64,000 nucleotides of DNA, taken from positions 116,630 through 180,629 of the forward strand of contig JAJZQH010000006.1 in NCBI GenBank assembly GCA_021810905.1, in the 5' to 3' direction. Origin of the DNA: a bacterium. Its GTDB lineage: Bacteria; UBA10199; 2-02-FULL-44-16; JAAZCA01. The notes beneath the pieces were generated by a model. The model saw only the letters and a program-made list of their open reading frames with translations, did not search any database and was not told where the DNA came from. A program made the position numbers and the translations under genes. Below are positions 1 to 8,509 of the stretch, in pieces; within the stretch, counting starts at the first letter, position 1, and every line of letters starts with the position of its first letter.

Positions 1-2579
1 TATTCGTTGAGATCGATGGCGTCGTGCGACGCACCCATTCCGTCCGCCGGGTCCACGGAACTCGCGATGAAATTGCGCGGGATGCCCACCGGATCCGGTA
101 CGACGCGGTGGCTGTCCGAGTCCGCGGTCGCCGTGGCGAGTATCCCTAAGTTGAGCAGGTTGAACCACGTCGGGAGTGCTGCGCGGAAGAGTATTCCGTT
201 GTCGTGCAGATGCGGCCCCACCACCAGCTCCACCGCGTCGTAGTTTGCGGTCATGAGACCCGACTCGCCGAACGGAATCGGAAACGCGGTGCCCGAACTG
301 CGCGGCGGCATGCGGCGCTCCACCGGATCTGCGTAGCTCGACAGCGGCGCCACGCCGAATCCATCCATATAGAAAGGTGTCGTGACCCAGCCCGACGCGA
401 GCGGCAGCCCAGTGGGGTTGTCCATGAGGTGATTGATCTGAATCACGGGATTCGCGGGATCTGATCTCAGCCTCGTTATGAGTTCGTCGAGCGAAGGCCC
501 GACTTCAGGCGCCATCGAAACGATGTCGTCCGGCATCTCGCTCCAGTCGGGCGCGCCGCCGTCTGGATCGTCCGGATGAGGAGTGAGCGGATACGCGTGA
601 ATATGTCCGTAATGATTGGGCGTAATCTCGTCCCCGGGCGAAGACCTGATGCTGCCGGCCTTGATGAGCCCCATATTGACGAGCGACGCGATCACGGGTT
701 CGTAATCCACGATATAGTCGTGATCGGACGATTGCAGCACGTCGAGCCCCTCCGCCGCAGCGGAAAGCACGCGCTCTTCCTGGGTGATATTCGAATCCGG
801 ACTCGCGATGCAGTGGATATGAAAGTCCGCGCTGATGTAACCCGGAGTCTTCACGATGCGCTTGAGCTTTATCTCTCCGAGGTCGACCTGTGCTCCGGCC
901 TGCACCTCTATCACCTTCTCTTCCGCCGCATATTCCGGCCCGTGGCTGAAGTTGAAGAGATATGTCCCAGGCTCCAGGTTGAAGCTGGAGCTGCCGGTCA
1001 TGTCGAACGTCCCGCGAATGGTCGTGTACTTCACGTCGACTATTCCGAACGGTTGCAGCCAGTAAATGGTGGAGCGGAATCTTCCGGCGCTTCCAACCTT
1101 GTTGGGACTGGGATCTTCGCCGACTATCGTGAGCCTCACGGGCATCGGCTGCGCGCTGTCCGCGTCCACTACGGGTTTCGACAGCGTCACTGTCCCGACC
1201 TCTCCCAGCGTGCACGTCACGCTCGCCGCTTCTTTCGTCTCGACGTCGATCTCCGCGGGATCGCACGAGCCGGCGTCCGTGGTGCCGTTCTTCTGGAAGC
1301 CGGGCATCTCCACGCTGACCTTGTAATGACCGTCGCCAAAGCGCCTTGATTCGAGCTCTCCTCCCGTGGGCAACTGCCCCGAGAAGCGGCCCGCGGAATC
1401 CGTGCGATACGTGATGAGGGTTCCGCCGCCGGAATTCACTGCCACTGTAGCGCCGGCGACCGGCTTGCCAGCCGCGTCCTGAACGCGCCCGGTGAGCGGC
1501 CTCGTTGCTGCGCCAATTGCGGCCAGCCCGTTGTCCATGACCTCGCCCGCGGAACCGCCGCCCACCACCAGGTAGCTCGTGATCGTACGCGACTGCCCCG
1601 CCGGGATGACGAAATGAATTTCCGGAGTGCCGCCCATTCCTAGAGGAAGTATCTTGAGGAATTCCTCTCCAAAGACCAGGCCCGTAACTCCTGAATAGGA
1701 AACAGACGCGCTGTTGTAAGGCTGGCTCGTCTTCGGGTCCATGAATTGCGCCGCATTGAAGAAGTATCCATAGGATGCCCCCGCGCCGTCGAATGCGGCA
1801 TATACCACCGCCGGGGTATTGCCGCCGACCTGCGTCATGAGGTCTGGCGTAAAGCCGATGCCCGGCACCAGCATGGAGACCTGGCCGGACAAGTTTACGA
1901 ACTCGCCCATCGGGAGCTTGATGTCTTTTTCACCGTCATTCTTGAACGTGGTGTCGATGCGCACGTAGTTCTTGCCCGGCTCGAGCGTGTAGTCGGTCAC
2001 GACCTCAGGTTTGAGGCCCTTGAGGTCGTCGTAGATCTCGAACGGATTTCTGCGATCGTCGAAGCGGTTTGAAAAGGAAATCGACTGACCTGCCACACCC
2101 TGCGCAACCTCGCCTATGAAGTCGAGATCCAGGTAATCGTACACGTCGATGAGCCCGTGCGCGCGCAGGACCTTCGCGCCGCTCTCCGTGCCTTCCGTTA
2201 CGGCCTCGTAATTCTGATAGTTGACGGTCCATTCGATATTCACGAGCGGAAACATCGAGCCGAAGCTGTCCTGTCCTGCCTCGCCCGCGGCACGCACGAT
2301 ATCCGCATCTATTATATTGCCGCCGAACGAATCCACGTTGGAGTTCTTGCCGGGCTTCTGGATGATGACGCGGATCTTGTCGTTTGAGAGCAGCACGTCG
2401 CCCACGCGGCCCTGGGCATTGGGTCCGCCTATGAGCTCGGACTCGCTGTGAATGGTGAACGGCGTCTCGGGATACCCGGAGACGTCGGGGCTGGGCGCAC
2501 TCTTGCTCCCGCTGCAGGCGGCGAGGATGAGTGCAGGTAAAAAAACAAAGCCCCACATTTTTATGAATCGCATGACCAT
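1..2579 (-). CDS. CehA/McbA-like PHP-domain lipoprotein, 3' end cut by window edge
   Basis: The frame is open from the start near 2579 to the window edge, giving 859 codons with the C-terminus missing. The N-terminus is a lipoprotein signal with lipobox LAAC at about residues 19-22, so it is likely anchored in a membrane. The middle carries a carboxypeptidase-regulatory-like fold (about residues 335-400, GRVQDAAGKPVAGATV). A PHP-type metallohydrolase segment follows, with SADFHIHCIASPDSN, a later SSDHDY and then TADSDSH, the metal-ligand pattern of the CehA/McbA group. The substrate is unknown; members of this group cleave phosphoesters or esters. ATG codons at 2579 and 2573 are both possible and neither has a good ribosome-binding site. 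The gene is monocistronic as far as can be seen. The family is fairly sure, the function is not. Confidence 0.72.
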   Translation of the reverse strand, partial: MVMRFIKMWGFVFLPALILAACSGSKSAPSPDVSGYPETPFTIHSESELIGGPNAQGRVGDVLLSNDKIRVIIQKPGKNSNVDSFGGNIIDADIVRAAGEAGQDSFGSMFPLVNIEWTVNYQNYEAVTEGTESGAKVLRAHGLIDVYDYLDLDFIGEVAQGVAGQSISFSNRFDDRRNPFEIYDDLKGLKPEVVTDYTLEPGKNYVRIDTTFKNDGEKDIKLPMGEFVNLSGQVSMLVPGIGFTPDLMTQVGGNTPAVVYAAFDGAGASYGYFFNAAQFMDPKTSQPYNSASVSYSGVTGLVFGEEFLKILPLGMGGTPEIHFVIPAGQSRTITSYLVVGGGSAGEVMDNGLAAIGAATRPLTGRVQDAAGKPVAGATVAVNSGGGTLITYRTDSAGRFSGQLPTGGELESRRFGDGHYKVSVEMPGFQKNGTTDAGSCDPAEIDVETKEAASVTCTLGEVGTVTLSKPVVDADSAQPMPVRLTIVGEDPSPNKVGSAGRFRSTIYWLQPFGIVDVKYTTIRGTFDMTGSSSFNLEPGTYLFNFSHGPEYAAEEKVIEVQAGAQVDLGEIKLKRIVKTPGYISADFHIHCIASPDSNITQEERVLSAAAEGLDVLQSSDHDYIVDYEPVIASLVNMGLIKAGSIRSSPGDEITPNHYGHIHAYPLTPHPDDPDGGAPDWSEMPDDIVSMAPEVGPSLDELITRLRSDPANPVIQINHLMDNPTGLPLASGWVTTPFYMDGFGVAPLSSYADPVERRMPPRSSGTAFPIPFGESGLMTANYDAVELVVGPHLHDNGILFRAALPTWFNLLNLGILATATADSDSHRVVPDPVGIPRNFIASSVDPADGMGASHDAIDLNE

Positions 2580-2599
2580 GGCCTGTCATCAAAATACAT

Positions 2600-2680
2600 T
2601 CCCTCCCTTTGTAAGGGAGGGTTAGGGAGGGTAGATCAACGAGATCTACCTCCCCTATCCCCTCCTTACAAAGGAGGGGA
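2600..2680. repeat. Long imperfect inverted repeat (38-bp arms) upstream of the lipoprotein gene
   Basis: Left arm 2600-2637 and right arm 2643-2680 are imperfect reverse complements around the 5-nt loop AACGA. Each arm contains a smaller palindrome of the form CCTCCxTTTGTAAGGxGG and ends or begins with GTAGATC/GATCTAC. It lies just upstream of the leftward lipoprotein gene, so it would fold in that gene's leader RNA if transcription starts further upstream. It looks like a dispersed intergenic repeat rather than a terminator, since no T-run follows. Confidence 0.7.
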
Positions 2681-2800
2681 AAAGACGCGTCCTTCTTATC
2701 GGCCCTTCTCTCAATATGTTGCGCACTTATTGCAGAAATCTGAGAATGCCGCTAGGCGCCATGCAGCAAGGCTTTGCCGGGGTGCGTCAATACAAAGAGC

Positions 2801-3030
2801 CCTGCAGCGTAAGCTGCAGGGCATCCACCACCCTCTCCCTTGAGGGGAGAGGGAAGGGTGAGGGTGACCCCCTCTCCACCACCCTCTCCCTTGAGGGGAG
2901 AGGGAAGGGTGAGGGTGACCCCCTCTCCACCACCCTCTCCCTTGAGGGGAGAGGGAAGCCTGCCTGCCGGTAGGCAGGGGTGAGGGTGCCCCCCTCTCCC
3001 CGACCCTCTCCCGCAAGGGGAGAGGGAGTT
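2801..3030. repeat. Composite palindromic repeat block: hairpin plus three 51-nt tandem units and a fourth degenerate one
   Basis: A small hairpin (CCCTGCAGC gtaa GCTGCAGGG, 2801-2822) is followed by units starting at 2825, 2876 and 2927, exactly 51 nt apart. Each contains the palindrome CCCTCTCCC TTGA GGGGAGAGGG and then GGGTGAGGGTG. The third unit carries an extra small palindrome (CCTGCC...GGCAGG, about 2959-2980), and a fourth partial unit spans about 2999-3028. The same hairpin-plus-palindrome design recurs at 19860-19973. The stretch 2580-3126 has no credible gene: it holds only these repeats, the inverted repeat at 2600-2680 and the ald leader. Confidence 0.85.
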
Positions 3031-3126
3031 TATAGGTTGACTGAATCCTCAAATTGGCGTTAGAAGCAGCTCGCTCTACAGCCCTATCCATCTGAAATAT
3101 TATACTTTTTGTCCCAGGAGGCTCAT

Positions 3127-4218
3127 ATGATCATCGGCGTACCGAAGGAGATTAAGACCCAGGAAACCCGCGTAGCAGTGACACCTGACGGCGTTCGCAA
3201 GCTCGTCGGGGCCGGCCATACGGTATTCGTCGAAAAAGGCGCTGGCAATCTCTCGGGGTTCGGCGACGCGGATTATCAGGCAGCGGGCGCCACTCTCGAA
3301 ATGAGCGCCGAGAAGATCTGGAAGGGCTCCGAGATGATCGTCAAGGTCAAGGAGCCGCTTGAGAGCGAGTACCGCTACTTCAGGCCCAGCCTCAACCTCT
3401 TCACCTATCTGCATCTTGCGAGCATGCCGGAGCTGGTGGCGGCCCTCTGCGAGACAAAGGTCCTCTCCATCGGATACGAAACCGTAGAGCTGGACGACGG
3501 CTCGCTGCCGCTGCTCACGCCTATGAGCGAAGTGGCCGGCCGCATAGCAGCGCAGATCGGCACGTATCTGCTGCACAAGAATCACGGCGGCAAGGGCCTG
3601 CTGCTCGGCGGCGTGACCGGCACAAAGCGCGGCACGGTGGTCGTTATCGGCGGCGGCATAGTCGGCCGCAACGCGGCTGAGGTGGCCATGGGCCTTCGCG
3701 CGGACACCGTCGTGCTCGACGTGGCTGACAAGAAACTCTCGCAGATAGAGCGCGCGTACAACGGCAAGATAAAGGCAGTGAAATCTACGGATGCGTCCGT
3801 GGCAGAGTGGGTATCAAAGGCAGATCTGCTAGTAGGTGCGGTGCTCGTAACTGGCGATCGCGCGCCGCACGTCGTCACCGAGAAGATGGTAAAGACCATG
3901 CAGCCAGGCTCGGTCGTGGTCGACGTGGCCATCGATCAAGGCGGCTGCATAGAGACGATAAGGGCCACGAGCCACGATACTCCTACCTATGTGCTGCACG
4001 ACGTAATCCACTACGCAGTGCCCAATATGCCGGCGCTTACGCCTTACACATCCACCGAGGCGCTCACCGCGGCGACGTTCCCGTACGCTCTCAAGCTCGC
4101 GAGCGAAGGAGTGGAGAAGGCGCTGTCAGGCGACAAGGCGCTCGCAAAGGGTCTTCAGACAAAGACCGGCAAGGTGACGCTGCCCGTGCTGCAGAAGCTC
4201 TTCCCGCAGTGGGCGTAA
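3127..4218 (+). CDS. ald: Alanine dehydrogenase
   Basis: NAD-dependent alanine dehydrogenase (L-alanine to pyruvate, ammonia and NADH), 363 aa, which is normal for the family. It begins MIIGVPKEIKTQETRVAVTP, the typical N-terminal fold with the pyruvate-binding Arg and Lys. The Rossmann segment VVVIGGGIVGRNAAEVAMG lies at about residues 173-191, and YTSTEALTAATFPYA near the C-terminus is conserved. The start at 3127 is set by AGGAGG at 3116-3121; an upstream TTG at 3109 is less likely. The gene stands alone, converges on the heme operon and shares a terminator with it. It would supply pyruvate or ammonium in an amino-acid-fermenting lifestyle. Confidence 0.95.
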   Translation: MIIGVPKEIKTQETRVAVTPDGVRKLVGAGHTVFVEKGAGNLSGFGDADYQAAGATLEMSAEKIWKGSEMIVKVKEPLESEYRYFRPSLNLFTYLHLASMPELVAALCETKVLSIGYETVELDDGSLPLLTPMSEVAGRIAAQIGTYLLHKNHGGKGLLLGGVTGTKRGTVVVIGGGIVGRNAAEVAMGLRADTVVLDVADKKLSQIERAYNGKIKAVKSTDASVAEWVSKADLLVGAVLVTGDRAPHVVTEKMVKTMQPGSVVVDVAIDQGGCIETIRATSHDTPTYVLHDVIHYAVPNMPALTPYTSTEALTAATFPYALKLASEGVEKALSGDKALAKGLQTKTGKVTLPVLQKLFPQWA

Positions 4219-4236
4219 AAACGGAGAGACTAACGA

Positions 4237-4268
4237 AACAGCGGTCGAGCGAAAGCTCAGCCGCTGTT
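4237..4268. terminator. Bidirectional terminator between ald and the heme operon
   Basis: The stem is AACAGCGG (4237-4244) with CCGCTGTT (4261-4268), and a nested GAGC/GCTC stem sits inside. It is followed by TTTTATTTT on the + strand. It serves the convergent ald and hemL ends; hemL's TAA at 4270-4272 lies directly beside it. Confidence 0.8.
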
Positions 4269-4269
4269 T

Positions 4270-5559
4270 TTATTTTGTAGCGGCGAAGCGTAGCGCCGCG
4301 TTGTGCGACGATATCGTCTGTTTGATATCGTTCCTGCTGTGTTTGAACGACAGGAAGTTCGCCTCGAACTGCGAAGGCGGAAGGTTGATTCCCTTCTTCA
4401 ACATCGACCAGAAATACCGCGCGTATGCGGCGGTGTCCGCGCGCTTCGCGCCCTGATAATCCGTCACCTCGGAACTCGTGGAAAAGAGGGTGAACATCGA
4501 GCCGGCCCTATTGAGCGTGAACCCTACGCCCTCCCTCTTCATGCCTTCGACCATCCCGTCGCACAGCAACTGCGTACGCTCGTCGAGGGCGCGGTAATCG
4601 AGGTGCGCGAGTTCCTTCAGGGCGGCTAGGCCGGAATTCACCGCGATGGGATTCCCCGAGAGCGTGCCGGCCTGGTAGACGGGGCCTGCCGGGGAGAGGC
4701 GCTCCATTATCTCCGCCCTGCCGCCGTAGGCGCCGATAGGTAGCCCCCCTCCTATTATCTTGCCGAGGCACGTGAGGTCCGGGCTCACGTTGTAGAGTTT
4801 TTGCGCGCCGCCGTAGGTGAGGCGGAATCCAGTGATCACTTCGTCGAATATGAGAACGATCCCGTGCGCCGCGGTAAGCTCGCGAAGCGCGGCGAGGAAT
4901 CCGTCTCTCGGCAGCACGACACCCATATTTGCGCAGACCGGCTCGACTATCACGCATGCTATCTCGCGATGTCGCTTCCTGATGATGGAGGCTATGCTAT
5001 CGACGTCGTTGTAAGGACAGACGATCGTCTCATCGGCGATGCCGCGCGGGACACCCGCGCTGTCCGGCACGCCGCAGGTCATTGCGCCAGAGCCAGCGCG
5101 CACCAGGAGCCCATCCGAATGGCCGTGATAACAGCCCTCGAACTTTATGATCTTGTCTCTCCCGGTGAACCCGCGGCTCAGGCGGATGGCGCTCATCGTG
5201 GCCTCGGTGCCCGAATTCACGAGCCTCAGCCGTTCGATCGAAGGTATTGCGGCCGAGATGAGCCTGCAGAGTTTTGTCTCCTGACTCGTGGGCGCGCCGT
5301 AGCTCGTGCCTCTTCCGGCCGCGGCGCGTATAGCGCGCACAACCGAAGGGTCCGCGTGCCCGAGCACGAGCGCACCCCAGCTCATCACATAATCTATGAA
5401 GCCATTGCCGTCCTCGTCGTAGAGCTTTGAACCGCGGCCACGCCGGATGAAAAGGGGGTGCCCGCCCACCGCGCGATAGGCGCGCACAGGACTGGATACG
5501 CCGCCGGGCATGGCAGCGAGCGCGTCCTCAAAATGTTTTTTAGATTTATCGAATCTCAT
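4270..5559 (-). CDS. hemL: Glutamate-1-semialdehyde 2,1-aminomutase
   Basis: PLP-dependent enzyme that converts glutamate-1-semialdehyde to 5-aminolevulinate, the second committed step of the C5 route. It has 429 aa, the usual length. Seen are GGVSSPVRAY near the N-terminus, SGTEATMSAIRLSRG (PLP phosphate site), the FDEVITGFR segment and the Schiff-base lysine in CLGKIIGGGLPIGAYGG. Its ATG overlaps the stop of the upstream ahbB by 4 nt. It is the last gene of the leftward heme operon, whose first pathway enzyme (HemA) is also present. Confidence 0.97.
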   Translation of the reverse strand: MRFDKSKKHFEDALAAMPGGVSSPVRAYRAVGGHPLFIRRGRGSKLYDEDGNGFIDYVMSWGALVLGHADPSVVRAIRAAAGRGTSYGAPTSQETKLCRLISAAIPSIERLRLVNSGTEATMSAIRLSRGFTGRDKIIKFEGCYHGHSDGLLVRAGSGAMTCGVPDSAGVPRGIADETIVCPYNDVDSIASIIRKRHREIACVIVEPVCANMGVVLPRDGFLAALRELTAAHGIVLIFDEVITGFRLTYGGAQKLYNVSPDLTCLGKIIGGGLPIGAYGGRAEIMERLSPAGPVYQAGTLSGNPIAVNSGLAALKELAHLDYRALDERTQLLCDGMVEGMKREGVGFTLNRAGSMFTLFSTSSEVTDYQGAKRADTAAYARYFWSMLKKGINLPPSQFEANFLSFKHSRNDIKQTISSHNAALRFAATK

Positions 5560-6026
5560 CGCATGATCTCCGAAAGCTGCGCCTTTTCCTTCTTGAGTTC
5601 CCTCACCGTGAAGAGCACGCGGTACTCATCGAGCCGCGCGCGTGCAGCCATGCGCGCGATGACGGCGAGGCAGGATTTCCTGTCGCGGGCGTGAACCATC
5701 GTATAGAGATTAAACGGCCATCCCTTCGCGGGACGCCTCGAATAACAATGGCTCACCTCGTCAAAGCGCGCAAGCGCCTTGGCCGCGGCATCGAGCCGGT
5801 CGTCGCAAACCAGCCAGACGACGAGCGCGTTCGAATGAAGTCCCGCCTTTTCCTGCCTCAATACCGCGCCGATCCTGCGGATCACGCCGGCCTTCTTGAG
5901 CGCGCGCATAAGTGAGACGAGCGATCGCTCGGTGAGCCCTTGTTCCGTAGCCATCCGCTGAAACGGCCTCTCGGTGATTTCAAGCGGCCTGTCCATGGAG
6001 AGCAGTCTCTTTTTTTCTATCGCCAT
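5556..6026 (-). CDS. ahbB: Siroheme decarboxylase subunit B (AsnC/Lrp fold)
   Basis: Small protein (156 aa) with an AsnC-like winged helix (MATEQGLTERSLVSLMRAL, GVIRRIGAVL) and a C-terminal RAM-like ligand domain containing VSHCYSRR and WPFNLYTMVHA. In the alternative heme pathway AhbA and AhbB together remove the two acetate carboxyl groups of siroheme to give 12,18-didecarboxysiroheme. The assignment follows from fold, size and position between ahbA and hemL; it is the second of two paralogous subunits. ATG 6026 is preferred because AGGA lies 5 nt upstream. A GTG at 6038 would give the GTGA overlap with ahbA seen elsewhere in this operon. It is probably not a DNA-binding regulator despite the fold. 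Confidence 0.85.
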   Translation of the reverse strand: MAIEKKRLLSMDRPLEITERPFQRMATEQGLTERSLVSLMRALKKAGVIRRIGAVLRQEKAGLHSNALVVWLVCDDRLDAAAKALARFDEVSHCYSRRPAKGWPFNLYTMVHARDRKSCLAVIARMAARARLDEYRVLFTVRELKKEKAQLSEIMR

Positions 6027-6034
6027 CCTCTTCC

Positions 6035-6493
6035 TCACGGCAGTTCAAAGACCGCGCGCATCTTGAACGCCTTTTCGGTGCGCAGGTCCAGCACGTCCTG
6101 AATATCGCTCCTGTCGCTTATCTCGCGTATCAACTTCGTAAGCGCCCTCGACGAAGGAGCGGAGATCGTCCACCAGAGATTGTAGTGATCGTCCCGCTCG
6201 TAGTGATGGCTCACCTGCGGATATGAGTTTACGATCTTCGCGACCGCATCGATCCTCTTGCGGGGGACGTGCATGCCTATGAGGCTCGACTTCACGCCGA
6301 GCCGCGGCAGATTGAAGATGATGCCCATGCGGCGGATGAGGCCCTGCTCCGCGTGACACCTGAGCCTCTTGATGAGCGAGCCCTCCGTGAGCCCGTGCCT
6401 TTTGGCGAGCGCCTTGAAAGGCCTCGGCGCAAGCGGCAGACCTCGCTGCAGCTCGCAGAGGATCGCCTTGTCTCGAGAGCTAAGCGCCGTCAC
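6035..6493 (-). CDS. ahbA: Siroheme decarboxylase subunit A (AsnC/Lrp fold)
   Basis: 152 aa. Winged helix LTEGSLIKRLRCHAEQGLIRR followed by a RAM-type domain with QVSHHYERDDHYNLWWTIS. This is the characteristic histidine-rich segment of siroheme decarboxylases and is paralogous to the neighbouring AhbB. The start is taken as GTG 6493 (VTALSSRDKAILCELQRG), which has a purine-rich GGGGGCGAAG just before it and overlaps the end of ahbD by 14 nt. The longer open frame up to 6928 lies inside ahbD and has no family signature. The complex acts in the cytoplasm on siroheme supplied by the upstream genes. Confidence 0.87.
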   Translation of the reverse strand: MTALSSRDKAILCELQRGLPLAPRPFKALAKRHGLTEGSLIKRLRCHAEQGLIRRMGIIFNLPRLGVKSSLIGMHVPRKRIDAVAKIVNSYPQVSHHYERDDHYNLWWTISAPSSRALTKLIREISDRSDIQDVLDLRTEKAFKMRAVFELP

Positions 6494-7508
6494 CTTCGCC
6501 CCCGTTTCGCAAATCCGCGCGCACGTCCTGCTGCGAAAAAATGCACCCATCGTCCTCTCCCATGTAGTCCCCGCTCGAAGCCCACGCGCGCGCGCGGCAT
6601 CCGCCGCAGCTGACCCTGTGGATGCATTCGCCGCAGCGGCCGGAATACCTCTGTCCGCGCAGCTTTTGGAAATGCGGATCCTTCCGCCACAACTGGGAAA
6701 ACAGCGTCTCGCGCACATTGCCCACTTTGATTGGCAGGTACGGACACGGATGCACGTCGCCATTGGGGAGCACGCAGCAGTACGAGATGCCTGCGAGGCA
6801 ACCCTGCGTGAAGCGGGTGGGCTGCCCGATCTCGGCTGCGATGCGCACGAACTGCGGCGCGCAGACCGGCTTGATCTCGATTCCCAGGCCCTGCTGTTTC
6901 TTAAGGAGCTCGCGCAGCAGCTCTTCAACCTGCGCCGGCGTTATCGCGTCTTCCTCTATCGAGCAGCCTCTTCCGGTCGGGACAAGGAAGAATACGTGAT
7001 GCGCCTTTGCGCCGAGCTTCACAGCCAGATCGCTGATCTCTCCTATCTCCTTCCAATTGTTCCGCGTCACCGTCGTGTGGATCTGGAATTCGAGACTCTC
7101 GTCCTTGCATGCGCGCATGGCAGCCACGCCCTTCTCCCACGCGTCCTCATCGCCGCGGAAGGAATCGTGCCCCGGCGGCGCTATGCTATCGAGGCTTATG
7201 CCGGCGCGCGAAAGTCCCGCGCGCTTGAGCCTCCGAGCGACATCCTTGCTGAGGAGCGTGCCGTTCGTGCCGAGCACGGGCCTGAGCCCATTATCGCCGG
7301 CGGCCGCTATGAGCGCCTCTATATCCTGCCGCATGAGCGGCTCGCCGCCGGAGAGCACGAGAATTTTGAAACCCGCGCGCGCGATCTCGCCTGTGAGCGC
7401 AACGCTCTCGTCGGTATCGAGTTCGTCCGCATCTGCTACGCCCGCATCCCTGTAACAGTGAAGGCACCTCTGGTTGCAGGCGCGCGTCACGTTCCATGAG
7501 ATCAGCAT
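6480..7508 (-). CDS. ahbD: Radical SAM heme b synthase (Fe-coproporphyrin III to heme)
   Basis: 342 aa radical SAM protein. The [4Fe-4S]-SAM motif CNQRCLHCY is at about residues 11-19 and SGGEPL follows. A C-terminal SPASM-like region has CLAGISYCCV, HPCPYLPIKVGNVRE and CGECIHRVSCGGCRARA. The ending CGGCRARAxAxxGDYMGEDxGC is the signature I associate with AhbD rather than AhbC. The enzyme oxidatively decarboxylates the two propionates of Fe-coproporphyrin III to vinyls, the last step to heme b. It overlaps hemB by 7 nt at its start (ATG 7508) and ahbA at its end, so translation is probably coupled. Confidence 0.88.
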   Translation of the reverse strand: MLISWNVTRACNQRCLHCYRDAGVADADELDTDESVALTGEIARAGFKILVLSGGEPLMRQDIEALIAAAGDNGLRPVLGTNGTLLSKDVARRLKRAGLSRAGISLDSIAPPGHDSFRGDEDAWEKGVAAMRACKDESLEFQIHTTVTRNNWKEIGEISDLAVKLGAKAHHVFFLVPTGRGCSIEEDAITPAQVEELLRELLKKQQGLGIEIKPVCAPQFVRIAAEIGQPTRFTQGCLAGISYCCVLPNGDVHPCPYLPIKVGNVRETLFSQLWRKDPHFQKLRGQRYSGRCGECIHRVSCGGCRARAWASSGDYMGEDDGCIFSQQDVRADLRNGGEGDGA

Positions 7509-8509
7509 GCCGTCTCCGCGATCCAGCGCGCCATATCCTTGGCGTGATACGTGATCACGATGTCCGCGCCCGCGCGCCTGATGCCCGTGAGCACTTCCAT
7601 CACGATCTGTTTTTCATCGAGCACGCCGGCCGCGGCCGCGGCCTTCACCATCGCGTACTCGCCGCTCACGTTGTAAGCGGCCACCGGCACGTTCACGGAG
7701 TCGCGCACCCTGCGGATCACGTCGAAATAGGAGAGCGCGGGTTTGACCATGACGATATCCGCGCCCTCGGCGATATCGAGGGAGACCTCGCGCATCGCCT
7801 CCGCGAGGTTTGCGGAGTCCATCTGATAGGAGCGGCGATCGCCGAACTGCGGCGGCGATTCCGCGGCCTCGCGAAACGGTTTGTAGAATGAGGAGGCGAA
7901 CTTCGCGCTGTAAGCCATGATCGGTACGCCGGAAAATCCGCTACCGTCGAGCACGCCGCGAATCGAGCGCACCTGCCCGTCCATCATGGCTGACGGGGCG
8001 ACCATGTCCGAACCCGCCTCCACCTGGGCCAGCGCCGCCTTTGCCAAAAGCTCCAGCGTTGCGTCGTTGTCCACCGCGTCGCCAGACGCCATGTCGCGCG
8101 CATTGCGGTTCAGCACTCCGCAGTGGCCGTGGTCGGTGTACTCGCACAGGCATACGTCGGTGATTACGAGCACGCCCGGCGCTTTTTCCTTAATCTCGCG
8201 CACGGCGCGCTGGATTATCCCGTCGGCGGCGTACGCGTCGCTGCCGCGCGCATCCTTTCTCTGCGGTATTCCGAAGAGCAGGACCGCGGGCACGCCGAGC
8301 GACACGGCCTCGCGCGCCTCCTTCACCGCCTCGTCGATGGAGAGCTGAAAACAGCCCTGCATCGAAGAAATCGGTATCCGCGTGTTCGCGCCTGGACGGA
8401 CGAAGAGCGGCATGACCAGATCGTCCACTCCTACGCGCGTCTCGCGCACGAGATTTCGCATGGTTTCGTTGCGGCGCAGGCGCCTGGGTCTTATCGATGG
8501 GAATGACAT
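7502..8509 (-). CDS. hemB: Porphobilinogen synthase (5-aminolevulinate dehydratase)
   Basis: 335 aa, condenses two 5-aminolevulinate molecules to porphobilinogen. Seen are the zinc-site segment DVCLCEYTDHGHCG, the catalytic lysines in AYSAKFASSFYKPFREA and MVKPALSYFDVI, and the C-terminal GEYAMVKAAA. The cysteine-rich metal site points to a Zn-dependent form. It is flanked in the operon by the two heme-specific radical SAM genes ahbC and ahbD, overlapping them by 19 and 7 nt. Confidence 0.97.
   Translation of the reverse strand: MSFPSIRPRRLRRNETMRNLVRETRVGVDDLVMPLFVRPGANTRIPISSMQGCFQLSIDEAVKEAREAVSLGVPAVLLFGIPQRKDARGSDAYAADGIIQRAVREIKEKAPGVLVITDVCLCEYTDHGHCGVLNRNARDMASGDAVDNDATLELLAKAALAQVEAGSDMVAPSAMMDGQVRSIRGVLDGSGFSGVPIMAYSAKFASSFYKPFREAAESPPQFGDRRSYQMDSANLAEAMREVSLDIAEGADIVMVKPALSYFDVIRRVRDSVNVPVAAYNVSGEYAMVKAAAAAGVLDEKQIVMEVLTGIRRAGADIVITYHAKDMARWIAETAC

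Noticed and set aside
505..1266. 253-codon open frame on the minus strand
   Set aside because: Out of frame with the real lipoprotein phosphoesterase, whose domains read continuously from 2579 to the edge; composition is Arg/Gly-rich shadow.
2825..3030. Possible CRISPR array (regular 51-nt period)
   Set aside because: Units are contiguous tandem copies with no variable spacers, and no cas gene is present.
5556..6493. Two Lrp/AsnC transcription regulators
   Set aside because: The histidine-rich RAM segments and their place between ahbD and hemL identify them as siroheme decarboxylase subunits.
6494..6928. N-terminal extension of ahbA as a longer gene
   Set aside because: The extension lies inside ahbD in another frame and matches no family; the GTG at 6493 begins the conserved siroheme decarboxylase sequence.
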